NCBI GenBank assembly: GCA_013695975.1
Contig: JACCZL010000719.1
Span: 1 to 7,441 of the forward strand
DNA from: Chloroflexota bacterium
Lineage (GTDB): Bacteria; Chloroflexota; UBA6077; JACCZL01
Direction: 5' to 3'
Length of the DNA stretch: 7,441 bases
Below the pieces are notes generated by a model. That model saw only the letters and a list, made by a program, of their open reading frames with translations. It was not told where the DNA came from and searched no databases. The position numbers were made by a program, and so were the translations under genes. Positions 5,878 to 7,441 of this stretch are shown here, in pieces; within the stretch, counting starts at the first letter, position 1; each line of letters starts with the position of its first letter.

Positions 5878-7410
5878 TTGAGCGCTGACGTCAAACTTCA
5901 GCAGGCATCGCTGACCGAGGTCAGGACACCACTGCTCGTCGTCAACCTGTTCGAAGCCGCCGAGCGACCGGGTGGGGCGACCGCGACGATCGACCAGGCG
6001 CTGGACGGTCTCCTCACCCGTCTGATCGAGGATGGCGAGATCAGCGGCGAGCTGGGCGAGGTCACCGTGGTCCACAACCAGATGGACCGCTCGCGCCTCG
6101 CGGCCGATCGCGTCGCCGTCGTCGGGCTCGGCAAGCGTGACGATTTTGATCTGGAAGCGGTCCGAGTCGCGGCGGCCAGCGCCGCTCGGCGGGTCCGCGA
6201 CCTCCGTCTGAGCCGCTTTGCGACCATCGTCCACGGGACCGGCGCGGGCGGGATGGATGCTCGTCTCGCCGCCCGGGCGGTCGTCGAGGCCAGTCTGCTG
6301 GCGCTCTACAGCTACGATCAGCTCAAGAGCCCGCCGGAGCGGCCGACGGTCGCCGTCGAGGAGATCACCCTGGTCGAGCGCGACTCCGAGCGTGCCGAGC
6401 GGTTCGAAGCGGGCGCCCGCGAGGCGCGTCTCGTCGCGGACGCCGTGGGCCTCGCCCGCGATCTCTCGCAAGGCCCCGGCAACCTCGTCACCCCGACGGT
6501 TCTGGCCGACCGGGCTCGCCAGATGGCCGAATCGCGCGGGGTGGCCTGCGAGGTGTGGGGCAAGGACGAGCTGCGCGAGAAGGGGATGAACGCGATCCTG
6601 GCGGTCAACGCCGGAAGCGTCCAGGAGCCGCGCTTCGTGACCCTGCGCTACGCTGGTGGCGGGCCCGAGGCCAGGACGCTGGCGGTGGTCGGCAAGGGGA
6701 TCACCTTCGACAGCGGCGGCATCTCGATCAAGCCTGCCGAGCACATGGAGAACATGAAGCATGACATGTCGGGCGCGGCGGCCGTGATCGGGTTCGTCCA
6801 GCTTGCCGCCGACGTCGAGCTGCCAGTCAACGTGCTCGGGATCTTCGCCGCCACCGAAAACCTGCCGAGCGGCTCCTCGTACAAGCCCGGCGACGTCATC
6901 CGCGCCTACAACGGTCGGACCATCGAGGTCAACAACACCGATGCCGAAGGACGTGTAATCCTCTCGGACGCGCTGGCCTACGCCGCCGAGCAGGAGCCCG
7001 ACGCGATCGTCGATCTAGCGACGCTGACCGGCGCCTGCGTGGTCGCGCTCGGCCGATACGCGAGCGGGGCGCTCGGCAACGACGAGGCCCTGCTCGGCCT
7101 GATGCGTGGGGCGGGCGACGCTGTCGGCGAGCGGGTCTGGCCGCTGCCGATCCTGCGCGAGCACCGCAAGGACGTCGAGAGCTCGATCGCCGACATCAAG
7201 AACTCGGCCGGGCGGCATGGCGGCGCGATCACCGCCGCGGCATTCCTCGAACATTTCGTCGCCGATCGGCCGTGGGTCCACCTGGACATCGCCGGCACCG
7301 CCTACACCGAAGGCCAGAGCCACGTCGCCCCGTACTTGCCAAAGGAAGGCGCGACCGGCGTCGGAGTTCGGCTCCTGCACGAGTTTGCGCGCCGCTGGGC
7401 CGGCGTGTAG
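5878..7410 (+). CDS. pepA: Leucyl aminopeptidase, peptidase family M17
   Basis: This cytosolic dizinc/dimanganese aminopeptidase removes N-terminal residues, preferably leucine-like, from peptides and acts as a hexamer in peptide turnover. The protein is 510 residues, the normal length for M17. The N-terminal macro-like domain (about 1-165) carries 'VAVVGLGKRDDFD'. The catalytic domain has VGKGITFDSGGISIKP with Lys273, Asp278 and Lys285, KHDMSGAAAV with Asp296, and the family signature NTDAEGRVIL (353-362) with Asp355, Glu357 and Arg359. These correspond to E. coli PepA ligands Lys270, Asp275, Asp293, Asp352, Glu354 and catalytic Lys282 and Arg356. 'DLATLTGA' and 'HLDIAGTAY' also match. The start is a TTG at 5878, the only plausible initiator before the conserved N-terminal domain, with GGGA (5869-5872) 5 nt upstream; the first in-frame ATG would delete about 68 residues. 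It has its own extended -10 promoter 76 nt after the previous gene. Confidence 0.95.
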   Translation: MSADVKLQQASLTEVRTPLLVVNLFEAAERPGGATATIDQALDGLLTRLIEDGEISGELGEVTVVHNQMDRSRLAADRVAVVGLGKRDDFDLEAVRVAAASAARRVRDLRLSRFATIVHGTGAGGMDARLAARAVVEASLLALYSYDQLKSPPERPTVAVEEITLVERDSERAERFEAGAREARLVADAVGLARDLSQGPGNLVTPTVLADRARQMAESRGVACEVWGKDELREKGMNAILAVNAGSVQEPRFVTLRYAGGGPEARTLAVVGKGITFDSGGISIKPAEHMENMKHDMSGAAAVIGFVQLAADVELPVNVLGIFAATENLPSGSSYKPGDVIRAYNGRTIEVNNTDAEGRVILSDALAYAAEQEPDAIVDLATLTGACVVALGRYASGALGNDEALLGLMRGAGDAVGERVWPLPILREHRKDVESSIADIKNSAGRHGGAITAAAFLEHFVADRPWVHLDIAGTAYTEGQSHVAPYLPKEGATGVGVRLLHEFARRWAGV

Positions 7411-7431
7411 CGACGGTTCGCGAACCGTCGC
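7410..7431. repeat. 22-bp perfect palindrome at the pepA stop codon, possible terminator hairpin or operator
   Basis: The arms GCGACGGTTCG and CGAACCGTCGC are perfect reverse complements without a spacer, starting at the last base of the pepA TAG. As RNA it folds an approximately 9-bp stem with a CGCG loop. A T tract does not follow; instead CGT and a run of at least seven G (7435-7441) run to the window edge, so it is not a standard intrinsic terminator. It could instead be an operator for the next gene or a dispersed palindromic repeat. Confidence 0.7.
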
Positions 7432-7441
7432 CGTGGGGGGG

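Noticed and set aside
5842..6762. 306-codon open frame on the minus strand inside pepA
   Set aside because: It mirrors the codon pattern of pepA on the other strand; the translation has no domain.
1..7441. Mobile element, CRISPR array or defence island
   Set aside because: No transposase, integrase, spaced direct repeats, or toxin and nuclease motifs were seen; all clear genes are chromosomal housekeeping or envelope genes.

Overview
The window is strongly G+C-rich and codes densely, with short intergenic gaps. It carries housekeeping genes typical of a free-living bacterium. Several features point to the Chloroflexota or a related high-GC, deep-branching phylum: a Tgt variant with a mid-protein insert and a GGSLG motif, a MetRS with the 'WIEAVTGYLSAS' signature and no C-terminal tRNA-binding domain, a DUF2142-type membrane protein, and an ALG5-like GT2 enzyme. 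This placement is an inference from sequence style, not from a database match.

Minus-strand left half: a truncated reading frame runs off the left edge (71 to 1) behind its own promoter and appears to be leaderless. A non-coding stretch (72-229) with two short dyads separates it from a two-gene operon. That operon is tgt (1709 to 471, queuosine tRNA modification) followed, with an 8-nt overlap and a clean Shine-Dalgarno, by a small YggX/Fe(2+)-trafficking-like protein (478 to 230) carrying two CxxC pairs. A 146-bp divergent region (1710-1855) holds overlapping back-to-back promoters for tgt and for the plus-strand genes.

Plus-strand right half: an ALG5-like GT2 glycosyltransferase (1856-2578), methionyl-tRNA synthetase metG (2646-4268), a DUF2142/GT-C-like polytopic membrane protein (about 4366-5802) and an M17 leucyl aminopeptidase pepA (5878-7410, TTG start). 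A 22-bp perfect palindrome begins at the last base of the pepA stop codon. Extended -10 boxes (TGnTAnnnT) precede metG and pepA. The metG box sits so close to the ATG that the mRNA should be leaderless.

Working together: the GT2 enzyme probably loads a sugar onto a polyprenyl phosphate at the inner membrane face, and the GT-C-like protein could use such a lipid-linked sugar on the outer face, with metG lying between them. tgt and metG both serve translation, and pepA recycles peptides. I see no mobile element, CRISPR array, rRNA, tRNA or defence system. The window is mainly ordinary core genome with some unusual motif variants and regulatory architecture.
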